A DNA stretch of 64,000 nucleotides from an uncultured Saprospiraceae bacterium (GCA_937942435.1 CALDEM010000059.1:1-64000); one strand, 5' to 3'; shown: positions 43,860 through 53,894, numbered from the stretch's first letter. Translations and numbers: made by a program. Notes: generated by a model from the sequence alone, not told the origin.

Positions 43860-46664
43860 ATGGAGGAAGTATCATACATAGGCGAACACATATGGCTGGG
43901 TCAGCTCGGGCACTTTGCTCTCGTAGCGGCTTTTGTTAGCGCGATCTGTGCATCATGGGCCTACTATAAAAGTTTAAAGGGAGAAACCTCTTGGTTGTCG
44001 ATAGGTAAGACGGCTTATATCACCCATGGCGTCAGCGTCTTTCTTGCGATCGGGCTCTTGCTTTATGCGATGGTCTCGCACTACTATGAGTACGACTATG
44101 TCTTTCGCACTGTATCGGACTCTTCACAGATGAAATATCTCTTGGCTGCCTTCTGGGCAGATCAAGAAGGCAGCTTCCTGCTATGGATGTTCTGGCATGT
44201 GATATTAGGATGGATTTTTATCGCTAAAGGGAAGTCATGGACGGCTCCAACGATGGTGACTCTTGCACTGATACAAGTCTTCTTGACTAGTATGCTACTG
44301 GGTGTATTTATGCCCTTTGTGGAAGGTGACTTTAAGATCGGGAGCAACCCTTTTATCTTAGTGAGGGATGTATATCTCAATTCTCCAATATTTACCAATG
44401 CTGACTACCTTACTCAGATAGAAGGTCGTGGCCTTAACCCATTACTGCAGAACTACTGGATGACGATACATCCTCCTGTTTTGTTTTTAGGATTTGCTAG
44501 TGTATCGATCCCGTTTAGCATGGCGATTGCAGGGTTATCATCAGATAGACACATCGAGATATTAAGCCCGATGCTCAAGTGGGGCTTATTTAGTGGATTT
44601 ATATTAGGACTTGGGATATTGATGGGAGCGGCTTGGGCGTATGAAGCGTTGACTTTTGGCGGTTACTGGGCTTGGGATCCAGTAGAGAATACTTCTCTCG
44701 TACCATGGCTCATCATGATAGCAGGCATCCATACCAACCTCATCGCCAAGAGCACCAAGTACTCGATCAAGAGTACATATGCCTACTACCTATTGGCATT
44801 TATCATGATCCTATATTCTACTTTCTTAACAAGAAGTGGCATACTCGGCGATACATCTGTGCATGCTTTTACAACAATGGGACTGGAGACACAGCTGGCG
44901 GCATTTATCATTCTCTTTGCTGGGCTGGGCATATACATGTACATCACTCGACATAAGACGATACCGGTCAAGCCAAATGAAGAAAATATATACAGCCGTG
45001 AGTTTTGGATGTTTGTCGGAGCGCTGGTTTTGTTCTTTTCAGCGTTGCTAATGACAGGAAGCACCTCACTACCTGTCTACAATAAGATTGTAGAATTATT
45101 TGATCCATTTTATACGCCAATCGCCATCGATGACCCGATGGAACATCATAATAAGTTTCAGATATGGATCGGCATCTTCATGGGACTTTTGGCAGGTACG
45201 GCTATTCTACTAAGATACCACGCTGCTAACTGGGTCAACTACGAGTCCAAACTCAGCAAGTACTTGATCTCAATATCGACTATCTCCACAGTGCTCACCT
45301 TTTTGCTGAGTCAAGTGATCGATACTTACACCTGGCAACATTATGTATTTTTATTTGCTGGTCTGTTTACCATTATAGCTAATGGAACGTACATCGTTTC
45401 CTTTCTAAAAGGTAACTTAAAATCGTCGGGAGCAGCGTTCTCTCATATAGGATTTGGACTGCTGATACTGGGTATCATGTTCAGTGGTCTCAATCAAAAG
45501 ACCATCACTGCAGCTCGTTTTTTACAAAGTGACTTTGCAGCTGGGCAAGCAGAAGATCGTGCCATTGTGCTTTTAAAAAACCAACCTTTCCCTACTACTG
45601 ATTATTGGATCAATTATAAGGGAGATACCCTCATAGACAACTTGCGATACTACGAGTTGGCATTTTCTAAAGTCAATAGTGACAACGAGATCGTCGAAAG
45701 CTTTACATCATGGCCTTCATCTCTATACAACAAAGAGATGACTAAGATTGCCGCTGACAATCCGGGCAATAATCGCAACTGGACATATGATGTTTTTACT
45801 GCTGCATCACCTCCACCTCACGTAAGAGATCTAGAAGAACGAGATCGGCTTGAAGATTCCCTTAAGTACTTATCACACATTGTAAAAGTAGGCACGGTCA
45901 TAGATGAAGAGAAGTATACCTATCAAGTACATCAGCCGATATATAATTATGATTTTACCGGAGGCGAACACAATGATTCTTCCAGTTATGACTTGACCGT
46001 TGGCATCCCTATGGATATCACCTTAAAGAGAACAGGCGAAGTCAAAAGAGTAGTCCCTGGGCTTGCTTTGAAAAATGCATTGGTATTTCAAATACCAGAA
46101 GTGATAGATGAACTCGGCATCAAGATCAAGGTACCTGATACAGCTTTTGCAAAGATTTTCACAGAAGAAGACCAGCTTGATTATCAAGATGTACAATTAG
46201 AAAACGGAGCATCCGCCAATTGGAATGGTTACCAAATCACGCTCGCCGGTTTTGACCGCAGCGGCAACTATGAAAACTATCAAGCACAAGAAGGAGATAT
46301 CGCTATCGCTGGTATATTAAATATCAGCGCCCCTTCAGGAGATCAGATCACTCAGAAACCTGTATTCATCTTACGCAATGCGCAACAGTTTAGTCTCAAG
46401 GATTATGATGCTAAGTCTGGATTGCATATCCGGTTTTCCAATATCGATCCTGAGACGCAGAAGATGACGTTTAGGGTTGCACAAGATGATCGCAGCAACG
46501 ATGAAGTAGAACTCTTGATCGCTAACGATGTCCCTCGCTCTGATATCCTCATCGTGGAGTCTAACATCTTTCCAGGCATCAACTTAGTGTGGTTGGGTTG
46601 CTTGATGATGTTAGGTGGATTGCTATTGAGTCTGATCTATAAGAAGCAACAGACTAAGGCATAA
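43860..46664 (+). CDS. ccmF: CcmF-type cytochrome c heme lyase
   Basis: Large inner-membrane protein of cytochrome c assembly that attaches heme to the CxxCH cysteines in the periplasm. The WWD motif is at about residues 266-275 (GGYWAWDPVENTSLVPW), with many membrane segments. At 934 residues it is longer than the usual ~650 because of a soluble C-terminal extension (about 560-910). The ATG at 43860 follows the ccmE stop directly. The window contains cytochromes it could serve (18177, 24959), although not in the same operon. Confidence 0.93.
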   Translation: MEEVSYIGEHIWLGQLGHFALVAAFVSAICASWAYYKSLKGETSWLSIGKTAYITHGVSVFLAIGLLLYAMVSHYYEYDYVFRTVSDSSQMKYLLAAFWADQEGSFLLWMFWHVILGWIFIAKGKSWTAPTMVTLALIQVFLTSMLLGVFMPFVEGDFKIGSNPFILVRDVYLNSPIFTNADYLTQIEGRGLNPLLQNYWMTIHPPVLFLGFASVSIPFSMAIAGLSSDRHIEILSPMLKWGLFSGFILGLGILMGAAWAYEALTFGGYWAWDPVENTSLVPWLIMIAGIHTNLIAKSTKYSIKSTYAYYLLAFIMILYSTFLTRSGILGDTSVHAFTTMGLETQLAAFIILFAGLGIYMYITRHKTIPVKPNEENIYSREFWMFVGALVLFFSALLMTGSTSLPVYNKIVELFDPFYTPIAIDDPMEHHNKFQIWIGIFMGLLAGTAILLRYHAANWVNYESKLSKYLISISTISTVLTFLLSQVIDTYTWQHYVFLFAGLFTIIANGTYIVSFLKGNLKSSGAAFSHIGFGLLILGIMFSGLNQKTITAARFLQSDFAAGQAEDRAIVLLKNQPFPTTDYWINYKGDTLIDNLRYYELAFSKVNSDNEIVESFTSWPSSLYNKEMTKIAADNPGNNRNWTYDVFTAASPPPHVRDLEERDRLEDSLKYLSHIVKVGTVIDEEKYTYQVHQPIYNYDFTGGEHNDSSSYDLTVGIPMDITLKRTGEVKRVVPGLALKNALVFQIPEVIDELGIKIKVPDTAFAKIFTEEDQLDYQDVQLENGASANWNGYQITLAGFDRSGNYENYQAQEGDIAIAGILNISAPSGDQITQKPVFILRNAQQFSLKDYDAKSGLHIRFSNIDPETQKMTFRVAQDDRSNDEVELLIANDVPRSDILIVESNIFPGINLVWLGCLMMLGGLLLSLIYKKQQTKA

Positions 46665-46811
46665 AGCTACTTTCGTAGCATTTGAGGGGTCTCTCGTATT
46701 AATTTTCACATCCCTGTGACAAAAGCTATCTAACTTGGTACTAACTCTATAGTGTCTGTCCACAATCCACAATAACGGATAGTACTTAGACAAGATAAGT
46801 GTTAATATATC

Positions 46812-47315
46812 ATGTATAAAAGATCAGCAAAAGAATCAGCTTTTATAGAATTTGTCCAGTCATCAGCTGGCACAATCAACAGTCTATGCGCAGTCTTCTG
46901 CAGTGACCTTCATGAGAGAAAGGATGCGCGCCAAGATATAATGATACAGTTATGGCGGTCATATGAAAGCTTCTCTGGTTATTCATCTATATCTACTTGG
47001 GTCTATAAACTTAGCTTAAACACCTTGCTTAAAAGAAAGAGAGATCATCCAAGCATAAGCACAACTGGATTGGATGAAATAGTGGAGCGTCCACTATCTC
47101 AACATGCACTATATAGCGATGACGACATTCAAATGCTGTACAATATGATGGCATACTTAGAACCACTGGACAAAGGAATCATGATCCTCTATATCGAAGG
47201 ATACAAGTACAATGAGATAGGTGACATCCTTTCTCTTACCACAACTAATGTAAGTTCTAAAATCAGCCGTATCAAAAAGCGGCTAACCAAGATTTATAAA
47301 AGTATAAAAGTATGA
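46812..47315 (+). CDS. ECF-type sigma factor
   Basis: 167 residues with an extended sigma region 2 (DARQDIMIQLWRSYESFSGYSSISTWVYKLSLNTLLKRKR) and a region 4 HTH (LEPLDKGIMILYIEGYKYNEIGDILSLTTTNVSSKISRIKKRLTKIYK). It directs RNA polymerase to a stress- or envelope-type regulon. Its stop overlaps the next ATG by 4 bases (ATGA), so the small membrane protein is its likely partner or inhibitor. Confidence 0.9.
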   Translation: MYKRSAKESAFIEFVQSSAGTINSLCAVFCSDLHERKDARQDIMIQLWRSYESFSGYSSISTWVYKLSLNTLLKRKRDHPSISTTGLDEIVERPLSQHALYSDDDIQMLYNMMAYLEPLDKGIMILYIEGYKYNEIGDILSLTTTNVSSKISRIKKRLTKIYKSIKV

Positions 47316-47506
47316 ATCTCACAAAACTCAATACTAGTTGGAAAACTATAAAAATCTATAATCAACTCGACGGTATCAGCGAGCATGACATCCTTATAGC
47401 TATACAAGATGCGACACCGGTCACTACCGTTCAATCAAAACTACACCTCCCAATAACAGCACTTATCATACTGATCTTGCAAGTTGTCTGTTGCCAAGGC
47501 ATATAA
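47312..47506 (+). CDS. Small membrane protein, possible anti-sigma partner
   Basis: 64 residues translationally coupled to the sigma factor. A cytoplasmic part (about 1-43) precedes one hydrophobic segment (ITALIILILQVVCC). It has no recognised anti-sigma domain and is much shorter than usual partners. The coupling is the only evidence of function. Confidence 0.65.
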   Translation: MNLTKLNTSWKTIKIYNQLDGISEHDILIAIQDATPVTTVQSKLHLPITALIILILQVVCCQGI

Positions 47507-47531
47507 CTCTGGATTAGAAAAACAAACTCTT

Positions 47532-48362
47532 ATGATTACTTCAGTTCTATACTGGAGCATAGATCCCTATGTCTTCCATATAACTGAGACCGTCGGTCTG
47601 CGTTATTATAGTTTACTCTTTGGGTTGGGCATCTTTTTGAGTGGTCATTTTCTAACTATAGTTTTGGATGGCGATAAAAACTATAGTCACATCAAGTTAG
47701 AGACTTTGGCAGTTTATCTAGTCGCAGGCATCGTCATTGGAGCGCGATTAGGCCATTGTTTGCTTTATGATCCATCATATTATCTTAACCATCCGATTGA
47801 GATGTTCTTGCCTATCCAACAACAGCAAGATGGCTCTTGGTTGTTTACAGGATATCTTGGATTAGCGAGCCATGGCGGTGTCATAGGTATGCTGATCTCA
47901 TTAGGTATTCTATCAATTAGAAAGGACTACTCTTTTATATCGCTTTTAGACTTGGTTGCATTAGTAGCTCCGTTGGCTGGATGCTCTATAAGGTTAGGTA
48001 ACTTGTTCAACTCTGAGATCATAGGAGAGCCTACCGGTCAATCTTGGGGTGTTGTGTTTACAGCTGTTGATGACATAGCGAGGCATCCTTCTCAATTGTA
48101 TGAGGCGATGGTTTATCTGATTATATTCTTTGTGATATATGGAAAGCGCAAGCGTCTTTTGCCATACAAAGGAAAGGTATTTGGGATTGTGGTGATACTT
48201 ATTTTTGCAGCAAGATTCTTGATCGAGTTTACAAAAATTGATCAAGTAAGTTCGGAAGCTGGACGCTACCTTAATCTGGGACAGATATTGAGTGTGCCTT
48301 TTGTTATTTTAGGAGCTGTTTTCTTATTCTACTCAAATAAGAACATGCAAAACAACAATTAG
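47532..48362 (+). CDS. lgt: Prolipoprotein diacylglyceryl transferase
   Basis: Inner-membrane enzyme that transfers diacylglyceryl from phosphatidylglycerol to the lipobox cysteine. The frame opens at 47484 (TTG), but the ATG at 47532 gives the typical start MITSVLYWSIDPYVFHI. The family blocks are present: GLRYYSLLFGLGIF, GARLGHCLLYDP, SHGGVIG, and GCSIRLGNLFNSEIIGEPT, which matches the signature sequence. About seven membrane segments. Its many lipoprotein clients in this window include the PSD1 protein, M57 protease and others. Confidence 0.95.
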   Translation: MITSVLYWSIDPYVFHITETVGLRYYSLLFGLGIFLSGHFLTIVLDGDKNYSHIKLETLAVYLVAGIVIGARLGHCLLYDPSYYLNHPIEMFLPIQQQQDGSWLFTGYLGLASHGGVIGMLISLGILSIRKDYSFISLLDLVALVAPLAGCSIRLGNLFNSEIIGEPTGQSWGVVFTAVDDIARHPSQLYEAMVYLIIFFVIYGKRKRLLPYKGKVFGIVVILIFAARFLIEFTKIDQVSSEAGRYLNLGQILSVPFVILGAVFLFYSNKNMQNNN

Positions 48363-48394
48363 AAAATCATGATAATCGGAAGTAAGACAATCTA

Positions 48395-49207
48395 CTACTT
48401 CAACTGGAACTCTATGACAACGTTGCCACACTCCTTAGGATTAGAAGAAGAAGAAAACAAGTATTGCTTAGCTCCTTTTTCTGCTAAGCCGATCAGATAA
48501 GAGTCACTTGTCGTGCTGCCCATCATAGTATACTTAGATGATAAGACTTTACCATCTGAACCAACACAGATCTTAACGACTACCCTACCTTTCTTTTGAG
48601 ACTTATCAGTGATCGAAGGTGATCGTAAGACCTTTCTATTGCCAAGTACACCTTGGATATTTTTGTTTTTACTACTTGAAGATGAAGTACCGGTTTTTAC
48701 ACCAGATACTTCCTCTCTCGTCTCGGGCTGATCAGTTTCAGCTGCAGTCTTATTTTTTGCTTTAGACAAAAGAGATGAAAAATGAGATCGCTTCTCTGCT
48801 TTCTTTTTTTCTCTTTCTGCCTTAGCTATGTCTTCTTTTGAAGGCTGAGGATCATTATGAGGAATTACCTTCTTAACTACGCTTGACTTTTCATCCAAGG
48901 CCTTAGATGTTTCTGCTGGTTTTTGGGATGTACGCAGGGTTTTCTTTGTGGCCTTAGAAGCTTTTGTCACAGCTTTACGAGCCTTCTGGGGGGATGGCGC
49001 TGCTGATCGTTGCTTCTTTGCTTTTTGAGCAGGACGTTTAGTCATTGACGCAGTTTCTTTCTTAGTCGTCTCTTGATTGCTAAAGTCAACCATGATCACT
49101 TGCTTCACCTCTTGTTGTGGTTTGTTCTTAATCGTCGTAAACGACAACCCTAACAAGAGTAGAAGTAATACTAAGTGTGTTGCGATGCTAAAAAGATAAT
49201 TCCTCAT
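48395..49207 (-). CDS. TonB-like protein with long Lys/Ala/Ser-rich linker
   Basis: 270 residues: one N-terminal membrane anchor (about 7-25), then a long linker rich in Lys, Ala, Ser and Pro (about 40-180), and a C-terminal domain (about 195-270) with KKGRVVVKICVGSDGKVLSSKYTMMGSTTSDSYL and VVIEFQLK, matching the TonB C-terminal fold. It probably spans the periplasm to energise an outer-membrane receptor, or belongs to a related energiser. No ExbB/ExbD genes are in the window. A receptor gene lies at 51399. Confidence 0.85.
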   Translation of the reverse strand: MRNYLFSIATHLVLLLLLLGLSFTTIKNKPQQEVKQVIMVDFSNQETTKKETASMTKRPAQKAKKQRSAAPSPQKARKAVTKASKATKKTLRTSQKPAETSKALDEKSSVVKKVIPHNDPQPSKEDIAKAEREKKKAEKRSHFSSLLSKAKNKTAAETDQPETREEVSGVKTGTSSSSSKNKNIQGVLGNRKVLRSPSITDKSQKKGRVVVKICVGSDGKVLSSKYTMMGSTTSDSYLIGLAEKGAKQYLFSSSSNPKECGNVVIEFQLK

Positions 49208-49419
49208 GATAGATCGTGCATTCGAAAACCACGCTTTATTGAGTAGTTTTCATATTACGATTTATCTTAATACAAAAGGTGTGCCATAAGGCGAGGATGA
49301 AACTCTAAGGAGGTATTGCAGGAGAGAAATCTCAAGACTGTCTTGGCCTTGATATTCATTATATATCGGTAAAAACTCTACTTAAAGAGTAATGCTTTCA
49401 CATGATATGTCATGTTGCA

Positions 49420-50145
49420 CTACCTTAGAAATCGCTGTGCAAAAGCCTCCTTATATGTCCTACCCACAGGCAATGTGACATCACCAAGATAGACCTGACC
49501 TCCCGTCACCTTAGATACCGCCTGGATATTGATGATATAAGACTTATGTACTTGGCAAAACTGGTGACTGGGCAATATCTCCAACCAATACCTTAGCGGA
49601 TGAGCGACCAAGTGCTTCTTATCTCTGAGATAGACCATAGTATAGTCTCCATCAGAATTGATATAGCTGATATGATCGAGATGTATATTGAGATATTCGC
49701 TCCCTGACTTGATAAATATATGTTTGGCGGAAGCTTCTATATCGGATTGTTTTTGTCCTCTTTCTACACCTATATTATAAGAAGCAATTAATGCGGTCGC
49801 CTTGGAAACAGCCTTGATAAATCGCTCAAAGGAGAAAGGTTTCAGTAGATAGTCAACAATATCCAGCTCGTAACCTTCCAACGCATAATCAGAGAATGCT
49901 GTAGTCAAGATGACCTTCGGATGCGGCTGTCTGTTAGATATCTTGAGAAACTCTATACCCGATAGCTTGGGCAAGTGAACATCAAGGAAGATAATATCCA
50001 CATCTTCAGTCTTGAGAAACGCCAATGCCTTAATCGCATCTGAGAAGACAGCTAATAACTTGAGACTTCCCAAGTCTTTGATGTACTTCTCAAGCACGCG
50101 CTGAGCTGGTGGCTGATCTTCCACGATGATACAAGTCGTATCCAT
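49420..50145 (-). CDS. LytTR-type response regulator
   Basis: 241 residues: a receiver domain (phosphoacceptor D55 in IIFLDVHLPKLSG, with TTAF and LKPF motifs) and a C-terminal LytTR DNA-binding domain (YINSDGDYTMVYLRDKKHLVAHPLRYWLEILPSHQFCQVHKSYIIN). It is the target of the kinase gene 4 bp upstream. Bacteroidota regulators of this type often control receptors and surface proteins; the divergent TonB-dependent receptor at 51399 is a candidate target. Confidence 0.95.
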   Translation of the reverse strand: MDTTCIIVEDQPPAQRVLEKYIKDLGSLKLLAVFSDAIKALAFLKTEDVDIIFLDVHLPKLSGIEFLKISNRQPHPKVILTTAFSDYALEGYELDIVDYLLKPFSFERFIKAVSKATALIASYNIGVERGQKQSDIEASAKHIFIKSGSEYLNIHLDHISYINSDGDYTMVYLRDKKHLVAHPLRYWLEILPSHQFCQVHKSYIINIQAVSKVTGGQVYLGDVTLPVGRTYKEAFAQRFLR

Positions 50146-50149
50146 AAGT

Positions 50150-51199
50150 CTATGATACGATATTTATCTTTAGATCAACTGTATAGACATCTTCAGAATC
50201 ATTGATCCTAAGCTTATGCTTATCTGGGTACATAAGTGCCAATCTTTTCTTCACGTTCTCAAGACCTATACCTTGTGCTAGATTGTTCGTATTGGATGAT
50301 TTAGCGTGGGTATTTTGACATTTGAGATATACTACGTCATTATCAAGAGTTAGATCTATGGCAATTTTTATCTTATCACTTTGGCTAGAAGTACTGTGTT
50401 TAAAGCAGTTCTCTATAAACACAATCAAGATCAAAGGTGCGATCACCCGACCCTTAAAGTTACCACTCGAGGTAAATGTTACATCTCCCCTGTCTTCGAT
50501 CTGAAGACTCTGGAGCTTGATAAAGTCATGGATATACTTTGCTTCCTTATCCAATGGCACATATGACTCACGACAGTCATAAAGCATGTAGCGCAAGAGA
50601 GAAGACAACTCAAGTATGATACCTGGTGTTTTCTCAGACTTTTCCAAAGCGTAAGAGTACAAGTTGTTAAGACTATTAAAGAGGAAGTGCGGATTAATCT
50701 GCGACTTCAAGAACTGAAGTTGGCTATCATTGATCGCCCCTTTAAGCTGAGCAAGCTCACGCTCTTTGCGCTGGGCGTCCCAAGCAAACTTAGATCCGAC
50801 AAAGAGCATTATCATCGGGATCATCCTGATAAAGTTGAATAGTACACCGGTGAACCTCGACCCCCTTGTATCTGGAAAGAAGATCTTCTCTAAGACTAAC
50901 TCCTCAATGAGAACACAGCCGATAATCACCACTACGATTCCAATTGCAAATTGAAGATACTTGCCTTTATAATAATATTTAGACAGCAAAACATAGTTGA
51001 TCACCAGTGCTGCCATAAGATAATTGAACAAGAAGACAAGTCGAGTCCAGTTAAACTCATATCCCGCGCCATCCGTCTCAAATCCTCCTCTGGTCAACGA
51101 AGTACCAAAGAAAAATGCCAAGGCGATCAATACGAGGATGCCTATCTCTATCCATAGGCTTTGACTTAAAGGCTTTTCGATGCTTTGGACTCTGCTCAT
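50150..51199 (-). CDS. LytS-type sensor histidine kinase
   Basis: 349 residues with four N-terminal membrane segments (about 17-135) and a cytoplasmic His_kinase domain: SQINPHFLFNSLNNLYSYALE with phosphoacceptor H171, then an ATPase region (PLILIVFIENCFKHS, and GIGLENVKKRLALMYPD). No extracytoplasmic sensor domain is evident. The gene pairs with the LytTR regulator (4-bp gap). An exact -7 element ends 5 bases before its ATG. Confidence 0.93.
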   Translation of the reverse strand: MSRVQSIEKPLSQSLWIEIGILVLIALAFFFGTSLTRGGFETDGAGYEFNWTRLVFLFNYLMAALVINYVLLSKYYYKGKYLQFAIGIVVVIIGCVLIEELVLEKIFFPDTRGSRFTGVLFNFIRMIPMIMLFVGSKFAWDAQRKERELAQLKGAINDSQLQFLKSQINPHFLFNSLNNLYSYALEKSEKTPGIILELSSLLRYMLYDCRESYVPLDKEAKYIHDFIKLQSLQIEDRGDVTFTSSGNFKGRVIAPLILIVFIENCFKHSTSSQSDKIKIAIDLTLDNDVVYLKCQNTHAKSSNTNNLAQGIGLENVKKRLALMYPDKHKLRINDSEDVYTVDLKINIVS

Positions 51200-51204
51200 T
51201 ATCT

Positions 51205-51212
51205 CAAAGATA
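51205..51212 (-). promoter_or_regulatory. -7 promoter element of the sensor kinase
   Basis: TATCTTTG on the minus strand is an exact TAnnTTTG match and ends 5 bases before the kinase ATG at 51199. A leaderless or almost leaderless transcript is predicted. Confidence 0.5.
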
Positions 51213-51398
51213 ATAATGTCTCAATGGACTTAATCTGTCGATCTGTCAAAGCCATATGAAGTACGTTCAACGACGATTCAGCCGGGTTCTTTGAGAATCT
51301 CCGCGTAGAACCGTTCTTTTATGTTGTTCACAGAAATATGCTGCTTCCCTGTCAACATAGGCTGAACTTTGCAGTTATAATACTCATACAAATTGTTT

Positions 51399-53894
51399 AT
51401 GAACTTGACATTACCCCCATTGTATAGAAAGAGTGTTTTGATGCTTGCATTGGCACTATTCATTACATCGTTATCAGCGCAAAGAGGTGGACGTCCTGGA
51501 GGCCGTGCAGGAGCACCTGAGATCACTATCAAAGGAAAAGTCATAGATGCAGAGAACCAAGCACCACTTGAGTTTGCAACTATCTCTTTGTTTAACAAAA
51601 AAGACTCTTCACTGATTACCGGTGGGTTGACTGAACCTGATGGGACATTTGCTGTCAAAGCAAAGATCGGTCAGATGTATGCTATACTTGAGTATATCTC
51701 TTATGATCCACAGACTGTAGATGTTGTGATCGATAGGGACGCTATCAGATCAGGTAATCGAAGTATCGATCTTGGTATAATCGGACTCGCACTATCAGGC
51801 ATAGCACTTGATAACATCGAGATTAGAGCAGAAAAAAGTGAGACACAGTTCTCTTTAGATAAAAGAGTATTTAATGTGGGTAAAGACCTAGCGAATCAAG
51901 GTGGCTCTGCTGAAGACATATTGGACAATGTTCCGTCTGTCACTGTTGATATAGAAGGCGCGGTAAGTCTAAGAGGTAGTGCAGGTGTTAGGATCCTTAT
52001 AGATGGAAAGCCATCTGGTCTTGCCAACCAAGATAATGCCAATGGCCTGCGCTCTATCCCAGCTAATCTTATAGAGTCAGTAGAAGTGATCACTAATCCT
52101 TCTGCACGGTACGAAGCAGAAGGTATGGCTGGTATCATCAACATAGTACTTAAGAAGGATAAAGGAAGTGGATTTAACGGATCATTTGACGTATCTGCAG
52201 GGTTTCCTGAGCAAGCAGGGCTTGGAGCTAACCTCAACTATAGAAAAGATAAGGTTAACTGGTTTGCCAACTACGGACTCAGACGACGTACAGGCCCAGG
52301 TAGTGGCAAGTCATTCTTACAACAAGATAGAGGCACAGAGACTTTCTTCCAAGAGACATTTAGAACCAACGAGAGATCAAGCTTATCCAATAGTATAAGA
52401 TTTGGGATCGACTATCTACCCAACGAAAAAGAAACCCTAACTGGCGCTTTTTTATATAGGAGATCGGATGAAGATAACTTTGGATCACTAACATATAATG
52501 ACTACCTCAATACCTTCCCAGGAAATCTAACGTCAACAACACTGCGAACCGATGATGAACAAGAAGACGAAAGCAATCTAGAGTACAGTGTCAATTACAG
52601 AAAAGAATATAGTTCTCGCAAGCACACTTTAGAAGCTACGGTACAATATCAGGACAATATCGAGAGCGAAGGATCTGACTTCTTTGAGGAGAGCACCGTT
52701 TTTGTAGGAGATGCGATCGCCGACTTAGTGCAAAGATCCGACAATGATGAATCACAAAGGCAGTGGTTGTTTCAATTAGACTTTAACAAGCCTATCGGCA
52801 AAGATGGCAAGTTTGAATTAGGCGCTCGAAGTTCTTTAAGATCCATCAACAATGACTACGAAGTCTTGCAAGAAGAAGACGGCACATTACAAAAACTAAT
52901 TGGGCTTTCTAATAATTTTAATTATGACGAAAATGTTCATGCTGTTTATTCCATATATGGAAACAAGGCAAGTAAGTTTAGCTATCAGTTAGGTTTACGA
53001 AGCGAATTCTCAGACATACTCACGGAGTTGTTAGAGACTAATGAAGTCAATCCACGTGATTATTTCAACTTCTTCCCGAGTGCATTTTTCAATTATGAGT
53101 TGTCTGAAGGAAGCACAATACAAACTAATTATAGTCGTCGCATCAGAAGACCCAGATTTTGGGATCTCAATCCTTTCTTTACATTTAGCGATAGTAGAAA
53201 CACTTTTAGTGGCAATCCTAATCTTGACCCGGAGTTTACGGATTCTTATGAGATCAACTACATTAGCTATGCAGATGACTTAACCATTAGTGGAGGTCTT
53301 TTCTATAGGCATACAACAGATGTCATACAACGTATACTACAATTTAATGAAGATGGCACCACTAATCGTCTGCCTCAGAATCTCGCTACAGGAGATGACT
53401 ACGGAGTAGAACTTACGTTACAATATAGCGGCTTAAAGTGGCTCAGACTTAATGGGAGTGCCAACTTCTTCCAGCAGCAGATCAATGGGCAAAACATCAA
53501 TGATAGATTTGAAAGCAACACTTCAACTTGGAACACAAGGTGGACTTCAAGATTTACATTTTGGAAAGGTTCTGACTTACAACTTAGGTTTAACTATAGA
53601 GCTCCGAGAGAAACAGTTCAAGGGCGTTCTAACGGTATAGCAAGTCTTGACTTAGGATGGAGCAAGGACGTCATGGGCAAGTCTGGTACGCTAACACTTA
53701 GTGTAAGGGATGTATTTAACAGCAGAAGGAGACAAGGGACAACTGTTGGAGAGAACTTCTTTAGAGAAAGCGAGTTTCAATGGAGAGCTCGTACGGCGTC
53801 ACTTTCATTTAACTATCGGATCAATCAGAAAAAGAAAAGAGGTGGCAGACCACAAGGTGGTGGCAACTTCGAAGGAGGCGGTGGAGAGTTTTAG
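51399..53894 (+). CDS. TonB-dependent outer-membrane receptor-like protein
   Basis: About 830 residues. The frame opens at a TTG at 51393, but the ATG at 51399 is preferred (MNLTLPPLYRKSVLMLALALF as signal). After the signal lies a carboxypeptidase-regulatory-like domain (ITIKGKVIDAENQAPLEFATISLFNKKDSSLITGG), then a plug with GNRSIDLGII, PSVTVDIEGAVSLRGSAGVRILIDGKPS and ARYEAEGMAGIINIVLKKD, followed by an outer-membrane beta-barrel. The C-terminus is a Gly-rich tail. No SusD-type partner adjoins, so it is an OMP_b-brl-type receptor and not a SusC. Probably regulated by the divergent two-component pair. Confidence 0.9.
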   Translation: MNLTLPPLYRKSVLMLALALFITSLSAQRGGRPGGRAGAPEITIKGKVIDAENQAPLEFATISLFNKKDSSLITGGLTEPDGTFAVKAKIGQMYAILEYISYDPQTVDVVIDRDAIRSGNRSIDLGIIGLALSGIALDNIEIRAEKSETQFSLDKRVFNVGKDLANQGGSAEDILDNVPSVTVDIEGAVSLRGSAGVRILIDGKPSGLANQDNANGLRSIPANLIESVEVITNPSARYEAEGMAGIINIVLKKDKGSGFNGSFDVSAGFPEQAGLGANLNYRKDKVNWFANYGLRRRTGPGSGKSFLQQDRGTETFFQETFRTNERSSLSNSIRFGIDYLPNEKETLTGAFLYRRSDEDNFGSLTYNDYLNTFPGNLTSTTLRTDDEQEDESNLEYSVNYRKEYSSRKHTLEATVQYQDNIESEGSDFFEESTVFVGDAIADLVQRSDNDESQRQWLFQLDFNKPIGKDGKFELGARSSLRSINNDYEVLQEEDGTLQKLIGLSNNFNYDENVHAVYSIYGNKASKFSYQLGLRSEFSDILTELLETNEVNPRDYFNFFPSAFFNYELSEGSTIQTNYSRRIRRPRFWDLNPFFTFSDSRNTFSGNPNLDPEFTDSYEINYISYADDLTISGGLFYRHTTDVIQRILQFNEDGTTNRLPQNLATGDDYGVELTLQYSGLKWLRLNGSANFFQQQINGQNINDRFESNTSTWNTRWTSRFTFWKGSDLQLRFNYRAPRETVQGRSNGIASLDLGWSKDVMGKSGTLTLSVRDVFNSRRRQGTTVGENFFRESEFQWRARTASLSFNYRINQKKKRGGRPQGGGNFEGGGGEF

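Noticed and set aside
44162-45064. Several frames antisense or shifted within ccmF
   Set aside because: All overlap the strongly supported ccmF frame and lack conserved features.
46665-46690. Weak hairpin GCTAC/GTAGC after ccmF
   Set aside because: Five-base stem with no T run; too weak to call.
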